A program made the position numbers and the translations under genes. A stretch of 64,000 nt of DNA from Pseudobacteriovorax antillogorgiicola (GTDB lineage Bacteria > Bdellovibrionota_B > Oligoflexia > Oligoflexales > Oligoflexaceae): the NCBI RefSeq assembly GCF_900177345.1, contig NZ_FWZT01000003.1, forward strand, positions 62,001-126,000. Direction: 5' to 3'. Positions within the stretch are counted from its first letter, which is position 1. Every line of letters starts with the position of its first letter. The notes beneath the pieces were generated by a model. It did not search any database and had not been told where the DNA came from. It was given only the letters and a program-made list of their open reading frames with translations. Shown here piece by piece: positions 33,922 through 43,488 of this stretch.

Positions 33922-36615
33922 TTAAACAGAGTTGATAACATGAAGCTTACCTTTATTGTAAGGTTCTCTCAGAATAAAGTCGAATCTGAATGCTATGGAT
34001 CGAAACCCTGCTGTAGCTTCTCCAAGCTCAATGGTGATAGTTCCTCCATGGCTTTCTACCAAATGTTTCACAGCATCCAGGCCCACACCGCGCCCTGATA
34101 CTTCAGTTACAGTAGGCTTTGTCGACAGTCCCGAATTAAAAATCGAGTGAGCTAGGTCCCAATCGCTAAATGAGCGATGATCAATTCCATCCTTTGACAA
34201 AGATGCTCTCAGTGCTTGGATATCCAAGCCACGGCCATCATCTTGATAGTGAATCTGCAACCGTTGACCATCATGTAATCCTAGATCAACTTGAATCAAG
34301 CCTTGAGGATCCTTGCGCTTCATGAGTCGCTCTTCAGGTGCCTCAATACCGTGGTCAATACTGTTATGAATGAGATGGACGAATACACTTCGTACAGCAT
34401 CAAATTGATCCCGATCCATAAATATATCAATCTTGGTATACTCAACGATGGGAGTTCGCTTATTTAACTCACTTGCGGTTTCACAAATCCCCCCCTGGAT
34501 CGACTCAAAAAGATAGTCAAGTCCTAACTGACCATCAAGAATACGCTTAAATTTATTGTGAAAGGGAAATAAGCTCTGAGCTGGCCGACCTGAATCTATT
34601 TCTTGGTCGATCTCATCTAGCATTGCCATCAACTGAGGAATTTTCGAATCCTGCCCCAGTTTTTGGAGCTTCTGATCGTAAATATCACGATAGATTCCAA
34701 TGCAATCTTCTAATTCGTTTAGCCCATGGCGAAGTGTGGAACGATCCCACTTCATTTTGGGGTCTTGACGCAGCATGCTATAAACTTTCTCTGCATTATG
34801 TATCGCTTCAGCCATCTGCTTAAAGCCCAATGCGCGGGAGTTACCCTTTAGGGTATGAAGGGTTCTAAAAATACTGTTGATCACTTCAGGGTTCCGCTGA
34901 CCGTTCAAGTCTATGGCTTCACGAACTTCACCGATGGCACGATCCATACTATACATGAACTCCGAATACCGTTCGGAACCAACAGTCACAATTTCTGTAA
35001 TCACCGCGAACTGCCGAGACTGGTTTTTCGCTAGTTCTTCTAATTTTCGCACCTCAGTTACATCTTTTACCGACAAAATGATGCGCTCAACGGTACCATC
35101 CTGATCAATAATTGGATTCCATTCCAATTCAAGGATCTTTTCCCGGCCCGACGGGGAGAAATAATGCATAGAACTCACAAAAGCTTCATAATTCACGTGA
35201 AAGTTCATTTCATGCTCTCCGATCGCCACTCTTAAGGCCGAGTCCATGCGAGCCTTAATGTCATTTGATAAATCGGACGACGAGAATAGAACATCCATAA
35301 GTTGGCCATTGGCAATCTGATCAGATTCCAAGATCTGTTCCATTTGCTTCGAATACTCTTGATGTATTAGCTGCCCCGGAGTGATCGTTAAGATCCCCAT
35401 ATTGATGTTTTCAAGCATGGCCTGAATATCATCCTTCTTGCGCCTTAGTTCTTGAGTTCGCTGGTTAACTATAGCCTCCAAGTTTCGATTCTGCTGTTCC
35501 AAGAGAACGTTCACATGGAGATTTTCGAGTCTAATTGCAGCCGTACGGGCTAAGTTTTCGAGGACACTAACCAAATAGGGCACTAAGTCGTATTCCTTGG
35601 GTACAACTGCCACAATCACGCCGAACCATGATTGATCTTCCTTTACAATGGGAATGTAGACACCTAATCCACTTTCCAGTCTATGGGCCTTAATCTGTCT
35701 GGTGCGCAGCGATGCCCTTAGGTATTCGGCGCCCTTGTCCCGCATAAATTCTTTTGACACCATTCGATCAGAGAGTTGGCTTCCTTCCACAAGGCCGTCG
35801 TCTTGCCCTTTGCGATAATAACAAACTTTTTCAGTGCCCAGCTTCTGGCCGCAGAACTGCACCAGCAGCTCTTCTATGTTATGAGACTCGTAGAGCTGAT
35901 TCAGTTTTTGGCTGAGATCGTTGATCTCGATCAAATCACTGATCTTCAGCTGGATCGCATCCCGCATGGCCATAAAATTCTTTGCCAGGTTTCCGACCTC
36001 ATTGTTTTCCTGAATGACGAAGTTATGATCAAGTTCACCATCAGCGAGCTTACGAGCACCGTCGCCAAGATTACTAAGCGGCTCTTCAACAATTCGTCTA
36101 AGGAAAATGCGAACTAATATTGATAGGATCATGATACAGAGACCCCCGAGCATCAAGATAATCACCGCGGTCTCTAGAGCCTCTTTTTGGACTCTTTTGA
36201 TGGAGAATATGACAAAAACACGACCAATTTCCTCCCCTTCACGAGTCACGATTGCTTCAGAGCAAAAATTATCGTTTGAATCGCAGAACCGTGTCTTTGT
36301 TTGGGTATCGCTCAAAGACTCATCTGAGCGATAGATCCAATCGATTTGAGGATCGGTGATTTCCATGTAAAGGATGTCAGGATCGCGAGTAAATTCGTCA
36401 CCATACTCGACAATGGTATTTTCACTGTAGTTCCAGATTGGCGAGCTCAGAGCTTTGGTCGTCATCCGCATGCTTTGATGTGCACGTTGCTTCAAATTTT
36501 CCAAGGCATCATTGAATTGCTTGATCCCAACTGCCGAACTGAGAAGTAGGGTTCCGATTGCAATGGTGCTGATAATCTTGCGGCTAACTTGAACAGCAAT
36601 GCTTTTGAACTTCAA
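33922..36615 (-). CDS. Membrane sensor kinase: HAMP, GAF-like, PAS, Hpt and CheA-like ATPase
   Basis: 897 aa. Transmembrane helices at about 12-32 and 150-172 bracket a periplasmic domain with MTTKALSSPIWNYSE near its start. A HAMP domain (about 173-225) follows, then a GAF-like region (about 235-370), a coiled coil, PAS (about 395-535), Hpt (about 555-660, His in TLHTLKGNSRALGF) and a CheA-type HATPase (HLIHNSIDHGIE, YQDDGRGLD, SGRGVGLDAV). No CheW domain or receiver. The C-terminal half is clearly paralogous to the kinase at 3279-6152 (WNPI...D.TV..I+..V+DVT in both PAS domains). A binding-protein gene follows on the same transcript. Confidence 0.88.
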   Translation of the reverse strand: MKFKSIAVQVSRKIISTIAIGTLLLSSAVGIKQFNDALENLKQRAHQSMRMTTKALSSPIWNYSENTIVEYGDEFTRDPDILYMEITDPQIDWIYRSDESLSDTQTKTRFCDSNDNFCSEAIVTREGEEIGRVFVIFSIKRVQKEALETAVIILMLGGLCIMILSILVRIFLRRIVEEPLSNLGDGARKLADGELDHNFVIQENNEVGNLAKNFMAMRDAIQLKISDLIEINDLSQKLNQLYESHNIEELLVQFCGQKLGTEKVCYYRKGQDDGLVEGSQLSDRMVSKEFMRDKGAEYLRASLRTRQIKAHRLESGLGVYIPIVKEDQSWFGVIVAVVPKEYDLVPYLVSVLENLARTAAIRLENLHVNVLLEQQNRNLEAIVNQRTQELRRKKDDIQAMLENINMGILTITPGQLIHQEYSKQMEQILESDQIANGQLMDVLFSSSDLSNDIKARMDSALRVAIGEHEMNFHVNYEAFVSSMHYFSPSGREKILELEWNPIIDQDGTVERIILSVKDVTEVRKLEELAKNQSRQFAVITEIVTVGSERYSEFMYSMDRAIGEVREAIDLNGQRNPEVINSIFRTLHTLKGNSRALGFKQMAEAIHNAEKVYSMLRQDPKMKWDRSTLRHGLNELEDCIGIYRDIYDQKLQKLGQDSKIPQLMAMLDEIDQEIDSGRPAQSLFPFHNKFKRILDGQLGLDYLFESIQGGICETASELNKRTPIVEYTKIDIFMDRDQFDAVRSVFVHLIHNSIDHGIEAPEERLMKRKDPQGLIQVDLGLHDGQRLQIHYQDDGRGLDIQALRASLSKDGIDHRSFSDWDLAHSIFNSGLSTKPTVTEVSGRGVGLDAVKHLVESHGGTITIELGEATAGFRSIAFRFDFILREPYNKGKLHVINSV

Positions 36616-37066
36616 TCAAACCTTCATGAGTCTTTATTAAGATAACGTAAACAAATCTAGAAATCCCGCTCGCAAACCATCAACACAACCAAGAACCACA
36701 ATTGGATTTACCGATTCTCTCTCCTTCTTAGATCGGTTCGCAGCTGGTTTCCTTAACAAATATATGGAGTGACTTCAACGTTTTCAGGCATATCCCAGAA
36801 GCATTTCCCAGTCCAACTTAAATCCGGGGAGGAAAAATCTTTCTTAATCGTAAGAATATATGGAATTGCTTTGAAGCATTTGACGTTTGAAGACCCGCAG
36901 CTGGACTGGCTTGATCAAGACAAGGCTAGGAGCGAGGAAGAGGCAATATGTTGATGACGAGCGACAAGGGGTTATAATTTACCAAGGCATATTATACGCT
37001 TGTGTTCTCATCATCAATAGCCCCTGGCTCGTTTTAGTCCAAACCTGAAATTGACTATTAATTCCC
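36616..37066. other. Intergenic region, nothing recognised
   Basis: 451 bases between two minus-strand signalling genes. A 61-codon plus-strand frame (36769-36954) has no ribosome-binding site. No hairpin or repeat recognised; it should contain the promoter of the kinase gene. Confidence 0.45.
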
Positions 37067-37825
37067 TTACACTGCGGTATCAGCTCGTTTCTTTTCTTGA
37101 AGTCTATTGTTCAAGGCCTCGATGCCATTTGCTGCAACACTCGTCAGATCGAGGATATTGCATCGAATCAGGGTATTAGTATCCTTACATTGTTCGTACG
37201 CAAGTTTTTTGCCACGAGACTCAGCCTTCTTGCGTGCCGCACTTACCGTCATGGTATTTTCAACCCTTAATGTAAAAAATGGGGTATCAGCTTCAAGGAA
37301 GCGCGCGAGTCGAGGTGAATACACTTTAATGGAGTAGCCCTTGACAATATGCCCAGACACCTCAAGTAGCATTGTAAACCTGGTTAGCTCTAGAATAGTA
37401 ATGTGTGGTTTCATGGGACTATCCACTATCTCCCCATGAGTGTTGTCTAGTTTGATCCGAACGTCGTCTTCCTCAAGATTCTGTGAATTAGCGCCTCCCA
37501 TCAATAAAGCAATGGTTTCCCGAAGCTTTTTGGGACTTACAGGCTTGTGGATAAGCTCATCAGCTCCGAACCGCAGTGCCGTATCTCGCAAACCCTCTTG
37601 GTGACTTGCGGTCACAAAGCAAAATTTGAAAAACCTCTCAGCCCTCTTGGGAACAATATGAGATAGAACATCAAAGCCATTTTCGCCATCACCTAAGTTG
37701 ATATCGCATAGAACGAGTCGGATATGGGGGTTATCAAGAAACACCTGTTCCGCCTCAGGGCCATTACTTGCCTCAAAGACTCGATAACCCTCGTCTTCTA
37801 GAATCTTACGCAGTAATTCTGTCAT
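37067..37825 (-). CDS. Response regulator with unassigned C-terminal domain; receiver start in another frame
   Basis: 252 visible residues. A receiver from its first helix onward (TELLRKILEDEGYRVFEASN, Asp41 in LVLCDINLGDGENG, Thr in CFVTASH, Lys in HKPVSPKK), then a linker and a C-terminal domain (about 125-252) of mixed strands and helices that I cannot assign. The first strand and acidic pair of the receiver (expected ALVVED) are absent here but present just upstream in the adjacent frame, which implies a one-base deletion near 37837. The ATG at 37825 is thus probably not the authentic start, and it lacks a ribosome-binding site. Confidence 0.7.
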   Translation of the reverse strand: MTELLRKILEDEGYRVFEASNGPEAEQVFLDNPHIRLVLCDINLGDGENGFDVLSHIVPKRAERFFKFCFVTASHQEGLRDTALRFGADELIHKPVSPKKLRETIALLMGGANSQNLEEDDVRIKLDNTHGEIVDSPMKPHITILELTRFTMLLEVSGHIVKGYSIKVYSPRLARFLEADTPFFTLRVENTMTVSAARKKAESRGKKLAYEQCKDTNTLIRCNILDLTSVAANGIEALNNRLQEKKRADTAV

Positions 37826-37938
37826 AAGGCTCGTGTCTCGACCACAAGCGCAGCATCCCGCCGGTAGTCATCTTCGTTCGCACCTTCCGATGTGGGCACT
37901 AATTTCACGGCAGACCCTCCCTCTCTCAACAGCCTCAT
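37826..37938 (-). pseudogene. Out-of-frame N-terminal part of the response regulator
   Basis: From the ATG at 37938 the minus strand reads MRLLREGGSAVKLVPTSEGA ... RRDAALVVE and then stops. Adding one G to GAGACACG (about 37837) gives AALVVEDTSLMTELLRKIL, a textbook receiver N-terminus that runs in frame into the 37067-37825 product. It is either a sequencing or assembly error or a real frameshift mutation. Confidence 0.55.
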
Positions 37939-38131
37939 CGGCTCAAAGTTGAAAGCATTAACTGACTTAGTGGTAAATCTCGCTAAAAAAACTAACTTTG
38001 CTCTATTTGGGCCAACAATGATCGAATACGCGCAGTTTCACCATCGATTTTCGTACATGACCGTACTTTTACCGTTGGCAAGGGAATTGCTTAAAATCCA
38101 ATGAGTAGTTTTAACACCTTGGGAGTACGTT

Positions 38132-38563
38132 ATGTCAAAGATCCGCACAAATCACCCTGTTTCCGAAATCATGACAAGAGAGCCAGTAGCCATTGATCGA
38201 ACTACTAAGGTTTCTGAGGTTGCAAAGATTTTTTCCGAAAATTCGTTTACCCATTTGCCGGTTTTAGAGTCGGGCCGATTGGTCGGTATCGTGAGCTTGT
38301 CCGACCTTCTCAGAGTCAGCTATTCAGATTCATTTGGTCAGGACGAGCGCCAAGTTTGGGCGGTCCTTGATAATATGAAAACCATTGACGATCTAATGAC
38401 CCAAAACCCTACCACCATCAACCCCAAAGCAACTTTAAGAGACGCTGCAAAAGTCCTAGCCCGTGAAAGTTTTCATTCGCTTCCTGTGGTCGACACTAAA
38501 AATGAGGACTTTCTAGGAATTATCACAACAACCGACATCATGGAGTATCTAGCAGAAGCTTGA
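38132..38563 (+). CDS. CBS-domain pair protein
   Basis: 143 aa consisting almost only of two CBS motifs: VSEIMTREPVAIDRTTKV...FTHLPVLESGRLVGIVSLSDLLR and IDDLMTQNPTTINPKATL...FHSLPVVDTKNEDFLGIITTTDIMEYL. Bateman modules of this sort bind adenine nucleotides and report energy state. GGGAGT precedes the ATG. It stands alone, with a hairpin after it, and has a relative at 46268-46744. Confidence 0.92.
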   Translation: MSKIRTNHPVSEIMTREPVAIDRTTKVSEVAKIFSENSFTHLPVLESGRLVGIVSLSDLLRVSYSDSFGQDERQVWAVLDNMKTIDDLMTQNPTTINPKATLRDAAKVLARESFHSLPVVDTKNEDFLGIITTTDIMEYLAEA

Positions 38564-38573
38564 CGAACTCAAA

Positions 38574-38595
38574 GGCACCTCTGACAGGGGGTGCC
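38574..38595 (+). terminator. Hairpin after CBS gene
   Basis: A 6-bp stem, GGCACC / GGTGCC, with a 10-base loop, located 10 bases after the stop codon. No T tract; a weak candidate terminator. Confidence 0.35.
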
Positions 38596-38704
38596 CTAGC
38601 CCTAATGAAAATACAATCGTCCCATGAATTCTTTTAGACTTATAGTCTTGCTAATCATGTAGTATAAGTCTCTCTTGGGATCGAATCACTTCTAAGGGGT
38701 TTCA

Positions 38705-39859
38705 ATGAACAGCACTATACGATTTCTTATATCTATCCTTTTTGCTACCCAAGGCGCGATACTACTCGCAGAAACTCGAACGGAAACCAAGCGTTTCTCG
38801 CTCAACGATATCACAGAATTGGAGATGGATTTCTCTCACCTTGATCTGGAAATCGTTGCATCCAATGACGAAAGCATCGGTCTTACGTTAACTCAAGATT
38901 TTCAAGGAAATGTAAAACCTGAATGCCTCATGACCATAAGCAGCGAAAAAAGCACAAAAAATCTAAGCCTTGAAACGAAGTTTGTCGAAAGCAGCACATC
39001 GCGACGCTGTAGTGTCGATCGTCAGCTTAAAGTACTTTTGGGTTCTACGAAACTGGCTGCCCTTAAACTCGATTTGAATCACGGCAAATTGAAGTGGGAT
39101 ACATTAATAGCTTTGCAAGCAGATATTGAAACCGCTCATGGTAGAAGTGAAATTTCAAGAGCCCAAGTGACTGGGAGCTTCAAACTCGAAGCCAAGCACG
39201 GAGACTTAAAAGTTGGTTCCATTCAGGCAAAGTCCGTAGACATTGAAGGCAAGCACGGGGACGCAAATATCTCTGCCATCCGTGCCCTCGAACAAGCTAG
39301 CATAGCCTGGCGACATGGAGACCAAGATATTGAAGACGTATCTGCATCTCATCTTGAGATCGTTCAAAATCATGGTGACCTGCAAATTGAAGGCTTTAAA
39401 GGTAATACCACAAAAGGTGAAAACTCTCACGGGAGTGCCAAACTTGCCATTACAGCTCAATCGCTACAATGGGAAAGCCGTCATAGCAAGCTGACTCTGA
39501 GTGGGAAAGTCAGTAAGAGCGTTAATATTGAAGGAGAGCATGGATCGTTCAATCTCGATGGGCAATTTGGACAGGTTACTCTGATGGGAAGCCACACAGC
39601 AATCGAGTTCAGGCAAGCGAGCCTCGACAAAGGCTTTTCCCTAGACGCTCGAACCAGTCATCAAGATATCGATGTTTTTCTTCCCAAGGAGTTTAAGTCA
39701 GAGCTTGATCTTCGAGCTGATAAGATCAATATTATCGACTCCGATCGCAGCCAATCATTCGCTAGACGAGTCCAACAAAAAAATAAGGACGCCAGCAGCA
39801 ATCAGTTGCTGAAGCTTCACAGCTCTCATGGCGATATCAATATCCGAAAAACCCTATAG
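38705..39859 (+). CDS. Exported DUF4097-like beta-helix protein
   Basis: 384 aa with a signal peptide (cleavage near LLAE) and AGGGG before the ATG. The mature part is a repetitive beta structure of the DUF4097/auto-transporter-adhesin-head type, with a recurring His-Gly turn at intervals of about 20 residues: NHGKLKW, AHGRSEI, KHGDLKV, KHGDANI, RHGDQDI, NHGDLQI, SHGSAKL, EHGSFNL, SHGDINI. Probably a periplasmic or surface beta-helix; function unknown. It converges on the TonB-receptor gene, ending one base before it. Confidence 0.75.
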   Translation: MNSTIRFLISILFATQGAILLAETRTETKRFSLNDITELEMDFSHLDLEIVASNDESIGLTLTQDFQGNVKPECLMTISSEKSTKNLSLETKFVESSTSRRCSVDRQLKVLLGSTKLAALKLDLNHGKLKWDTLIALQADIETAHGRSEISRAQVTGSFKLEAKHGDLKVGSIQAKSVDIEGKHGDANISAIRALEQASIAWRHGDQDIEDVSASHLEIVQNHGDLQIEGFKGNTTKGENSHGSAKLAITAQSLQWESRHSKLTLSGKVSKSVNIEGEHGSFNLDGQFGQVTLMGSHTAIEFRQASLDKGFSLDARTSHQDIDVFLPKEFKSELDLRADKINIIDSDRSQSFARRVQQKNKDASSNQLLKLHSSHGDINIRKTL

Positions 39860-41869
39860 TTAGCTTTCATAAGAGACTTTCAGAAAGACAAGCCGAGGAA
39901 TCCGACGGATTGTGGTTTCTCGGTAGCTCACTACATCTGGATAGACTCTCTCTAATCCCATCATCCCCTTGAATCCAACGTCAAAGCTCAGCCACTCACT
40001 CCAACCAAAAGAAAGATTTGAAGCGATATCAAAATATGGTCTAGCGTTGTAACGAGGACCGATATACTGAGCCCGGATTCCCAGGCTGGCCTTAGAGTTG
40101 AGCTGCCAAACGCCGCCTAGGTTTGCCAGAAAACGAGGTGTGAAATTTACAGCTGGGTCATTGTCACGAACACTATATCCCTGACGCAAATAACTGGTAT
40201 TTGCAAGGAAAGTAAAATCACTCTGTCGATAGCTCAGTTCTGCCTCCAAGCCATCTCGTTCAAAGCCGTCCAGATTTGAGACCAGTCCATTTCTACGCTG
40301 AATAACGTCATCGATCTTATAATAGAAGCCGTTGAGACTGAGGCTCCAGGCTTGGCCCTGGTACTGATACTGTAAGTCGATAGTTTGATTCGTTTCCGCC
40401 CGTACTTTTTCCGTACGAGCACGACCATTGCTATCAATGATAGAGTTTTGACTAAACGTTGGGGAGTTGAAACCGGAAGCCTGAAGCAACTTCAACGTTG
40501 ACTTCTGATCCAACTGCCAGACAAATGACAATCTAGGGGTAAGCTTAGCATCGGTAAACTCATTCTTTGTTAGTCTAGCGCCCAGTATCGTACGAAAATC
40601 ATGGCTCATGTCCCAGTCAAGTTGCAGATACAGACTGTCTTCTCGTGCTTCTTGCTCGCCATATAGCAAAATACTATCGTAGCCAGGAGTGGTACTGATT
40701 CCACCACCAATTGAATCAATAATCGCACCATTAGATTGATCCCGATAGAGGTAATCTCCAGTAGACCTTAATTCGGTTTCAAAGCCTATTAGTACACTCA
40801 CCTCATTTGATATTTGCCTTAAATCTTGCACTCCAGTGCGAATTCTAAAGTTTTTCCAACCATCACTTGCAAACTCGATTGAACCATCTTCATCGAAACC
40901 ATAGATTAGAAATAGATCTTCGACTTCTGTTTTCGAAAAAAACAAGTTGTAGTCGAGAAAGACTTTGGTCTGTTCATCACCTTCCTGCCAGAGATATTGG
41001 CTACTTAAGAGGGCTGCATAGCGATTGAAAGTATTAGGGCTTATAAGCGTGCCGTTGGTCACAGCATGCTCCTCGCTCCTAAACCAATGCGCTTGAACGT
41101 CCAAACCACCAGATTGATAGTTGAAGTAAACCGTATCTCTCTCAATATTATCGTCTAAAGTTCCGCTGAGATTCTCTAGAAAGCTTCCACTACTCTGATC
41201 TACCGTAAGACTATTACGAACTTCAAGTTCCTCATAGTCTTTCCGTTCGATGCTGCCATGGATTAGCCAGGAACGATCATCCTCATCCCCGTAAGCACCG
41301 TGCACCGCACTGACTCCCCAGCTCCCAAACTGATTGGTAACTAGATTTAAAGAAGAATCTTGCCTGTTGCGAGTAACAACTTTAATCACTCCTGCAGACG
41401 CATTGGTTCCATAAAGCACTGCTCCTGGACCTCGAATAACCTCGATTCGTTCAACCAAGTCTATGTGAATGTCGTCGACTGGAATGTCTCCTGTAGCCGC
41501 CAACCAATACGGCGTTTCATTAAGTAAAAATAAGATCTTCTGATTGCGGCTATCCACTAAACCTCTAATCTCAACATTTCTGGTGCCATTCAAGCTCCGA
41601 TTGACCAAAAACCCAGTAAATAGTTCAAGAGCCTCTTGGACACTATATATACCAAGCTTTTTAAGTTGATCTTGAGAGAACTGAGAGACAATGGCAGGCA
41701 CCTTTTGTAGGCTTTCTTCGTGCACGCTAGCAACGCTCACCTTAGTCCCTAACAATTCCTCTAGTGACATCCCCACCAAATTTTCATCAGCAAATCCTTC
41801 ATCCCAAAGTACGAATGACGTCAGGCAGATGGTAAGAACTATACACCAAATTTTTCCAAAAAAGATCAT
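39860..41869 (-). CDS. TonB-dependent outer-membrane receptor
   Basis: 669 aa from the ATG at 41869 (GAGGG just upstream); a TTG at 41887 that overlaps the kinase gene is an alternative. Signal peptide, then SLEELLGTKVSVASVHEESL, a plug domain (about 55-160: VPAIVSQFSQDQLKKLGI, NVEIRGL, LVERIEVIRGPGAVLYGTNA) and a 22-strand-type barrel ending in LVFLKVSYES. The plug opening resembles vitamin B12/colicin-type receptors, and no Fur box is evident. It is the last gene of an operon with YfiR and a histidine kinase, an arrangement that suggests a regulatory role or uptake linked to sensing. Ligand unknown. Confidence 0.9.
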   Translation of the reverse strand: MIFFGKIWCIVLTICLTSFVLWDEGFADENLVGMSLEELLGTKVSVASVHEESLQKVPAIVSQFSQDQLKKLGIYSVQEALELFTGFLVNRSLNGTRNVEIRGLVDSRNQKILFLLNETPYWLAATGDIPVDDIHIDLVERIEVIRGPGAVLYGTNASAGVIKVVTRNRQDSSLNLVTNQFGSWGVSAVHGAYGDEDDRSWLIHGSIERKDYEELEVRNSLTVDQSSGSFLENLSGTLDDNIERDTVYFNYQSGGLDVQAHWFRSEEHAVTNGTLISPNTFNRYAALLSSQYLWQEGDEQTKVFLDYNLFFSKTEVEDLFLIYGFDEDGSIEFASDGWKNFRIRTGVQDLRQISNEVSVLIGFETELRSTGDYLYRDQSNGAIIDSIGGGISTTPGYDSILLYGEQEAREDSLYLQLDWDMSHDFRTILGARLTKNEFTDAKLTPRLSFVWQLDQKSTLKLLQASGFNSPTFSQNSIIDSNGRARTEKVRAETNQTIDLQYQYQGQAWSLSLNGFYYKIDDVIQRRNGLVSNLDGFERDGLEAELSYRQSDFTFLANTSYLRQGYSVRDNDPAVNFTPRFLANLGGVWQLNSKASLGIRAQYIGPRYNARPYFDIASNLSFGWSEWLSFDVGFKGMMGLERVYPDVVSYRETTIRRIPRLVFLKVSYES

Positions 41870-41876
41870 ATCGCCC

Positions 41877-43487
41877 TCACTTTGCAAGTGATGACTGCAA
41901 GGGCAGAGACTGAGAAAGGGGGATTTGGATGACGAAAGTCGGACCTTCCTTTGCTTGCTTGAAAAAGATATCGCCGCCGATTTCCTTCATATAATTGTAA
42001 CAACTATGGAGGCCGAAGCCATGTCCATGAGTCTTGGTAGTGAAGCCACTGGTAAATAGCTTATTCACAACTTCCGCAGCAATGGGTTCGCCATTGTCGC
42101 AAAACTCTAAGGTATAGAATTCTGCCGTACTTTGCCCGCTCAGTGTGATGATTTTCGGCTCAATATGCTTTTCTGAAAGCGATTCGTAGGCATTGTTGAG
42201 GAGATTGATGAGCACATTGATAACCTTACTCTTTTGAACCCTTACCAAGTCGTTGTCCTTCAGTTCTAGATTAAGTTGAATCTTACGATTCTTGATATAG
42301 GTTTCTTTAATTGACAGAAAGATATCAATAAGCTGTTTTACAGATACATCTTCGAAGTAGCCCTGGTGTGATGCTAGTGTCTGCTGGAAATGGATGATAT
42401 CAAGACAAACATTGACATTACTTACGAGCCTGTTGAGGGTTTGATTTGCCTGTTGTTCAGCGTCCCCAAAGTTCTCGAAAAACGTCACATAGAACTCGCT
42501 GATCAACTTAAGTCGTTCTAGATTTTCATGATCACGATCAAGAGACTTTTGAAACTCTTTGCTAACCATCAATCCCTTGGTAATGAATTCTTCAAATTGG
42601 GTGCTTTCTCGATACAAAGAAAGGTCCGTGTTGATGCTCGTGAGGACATTACCAATGTTGTGTACGGTACCGGAGGCGACTTCAGCCATACCAGCTTTGT
42701 GAGCCTCCTCAACTAGTTTTTCTTGAGCTTGCTTAAGGCTTTTCGACTTTTCTTCAACGAGCTTCTCCAAATCTGCGTTGATCCGATTGAGGTCGGCATC
42801 CCTCTTTCGAATCTCATCGATCAAACTGATAAAACGGACTGAAAAGGTTTGCAGCTCTTTCAAATAGTAGCTTTTACTTTCAGGGACCTCTTCATACTGG
42901 TAATTCTTCTGGGTTGCGACGTCTTCAACATACCTTAACAGACGACTAAATGGGCGCGATACCTTCCGAGACAAAAGCCTTGCCAGCCAAAACAGAATAA
43001 ATACTAGTAGCAGTACTACCGCACCCAAATAAGCTAGGGTGTCCAGCAACAGATCGAGATGCTTGGTGGCATCCAGATGAATGATCGATCGACCAACGAC
43101 TTCGCCTTCGTGCCTGATCAAACTCTCGTGGCGATAGAAGCCACTCCAAAGTCCCGGATCGCCATCAAAGGTACTTTCATCAGGCCCCTCCTCTGGGTAC
43201 GAAACGAAAACTTCGTCTTGTGAGTTAAAGACAACAATACGCCTCACTTGATTTAAATTGCCAAAAGTCGCTATCCCTTGGCTGGCTGACTCACGGTAGT
43301 CAAACAATAAGGGCGGGATAATTTCTGAATGCATGACTTTGGTAATGAGCTTCGCTTCTGTGATCTGCTCTTCCCGAAATCTTTCAAAAACGAAAAATAG
43401 GATAAAGGCGATGATTAGACATAGGGCTGCCAAAAGACCAATCAAGAAGTTAAAGAAAATAAATTTGTCGATTGTTACATTCTTCAA
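41877..43487 (-). CDS. Membrane histidine kinase (HAMP, HisKA-like, HATPase)
   Basis: 536 aa. Two transmembrane helices (about 12-35 and 150-170) enclose a periplasmic sensor domain. HAMP (about 170-225), a long coiled coil (228-265), then the dimerisation helix with His276 in ASGTVHNIGNVLTSI and an HATPase with NVLINLLNNAYESL, CDNGEPI and FTTKTHGHGFGLH. No receiver. It lies one base after YfiR and overlaps slightly with the upstream part of the TonB-receptor gene, so YfiR could be its periplasmic input. No cognate regulator is adjacent. Confidence 0.9.
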   Translation of the reverse strand: MKNVTIDKFIFFNFLIGLLAALCLIIAFILFFVFERFREEQITEAKLITKVMHSEIIPPLLFDYRESASQGIATFGNLNQVRRIVVFNSQDEVFVSYPEEGPDESTFDGDPGLWSGFYRHESLIRHEGEVVGRSIIHLDATKHLDLLLDTLAYLGAVVLLLVFILFWLARLLSRKVSRPFSRLLRYVEDVATQKNYQYEEVPESKSYYLKELQTFSVRFISLIDEIRKRDADLNRINADLEKLVEEKSKSLKQAQEKLVEEAHKAGMAEVASGTVHNIGNVLTSINTDLSLYRESTQFEEFITKGLMVSKEFQKSLDRDHENLERLKLISEFYVTFFENFGDAEQQANQTLNRLVSNVNVCLDIIHFQQTLASHQGYFEDVSVKQLIDIFLSIKETYIKNRKIQLNLELKDNDLVRVQKSKVINVLINLLNNAYESLSEKHIEPKIITLSGQSTAEFYTLEFCDNGEPIAAEVVNKLFTSGFTTKTHGHGFGLHSCYNYMKEIGGDIFFKQAKEGPTFVIQIPLSQSLPLQSSLAK

Positions 43488-43488
43488 T

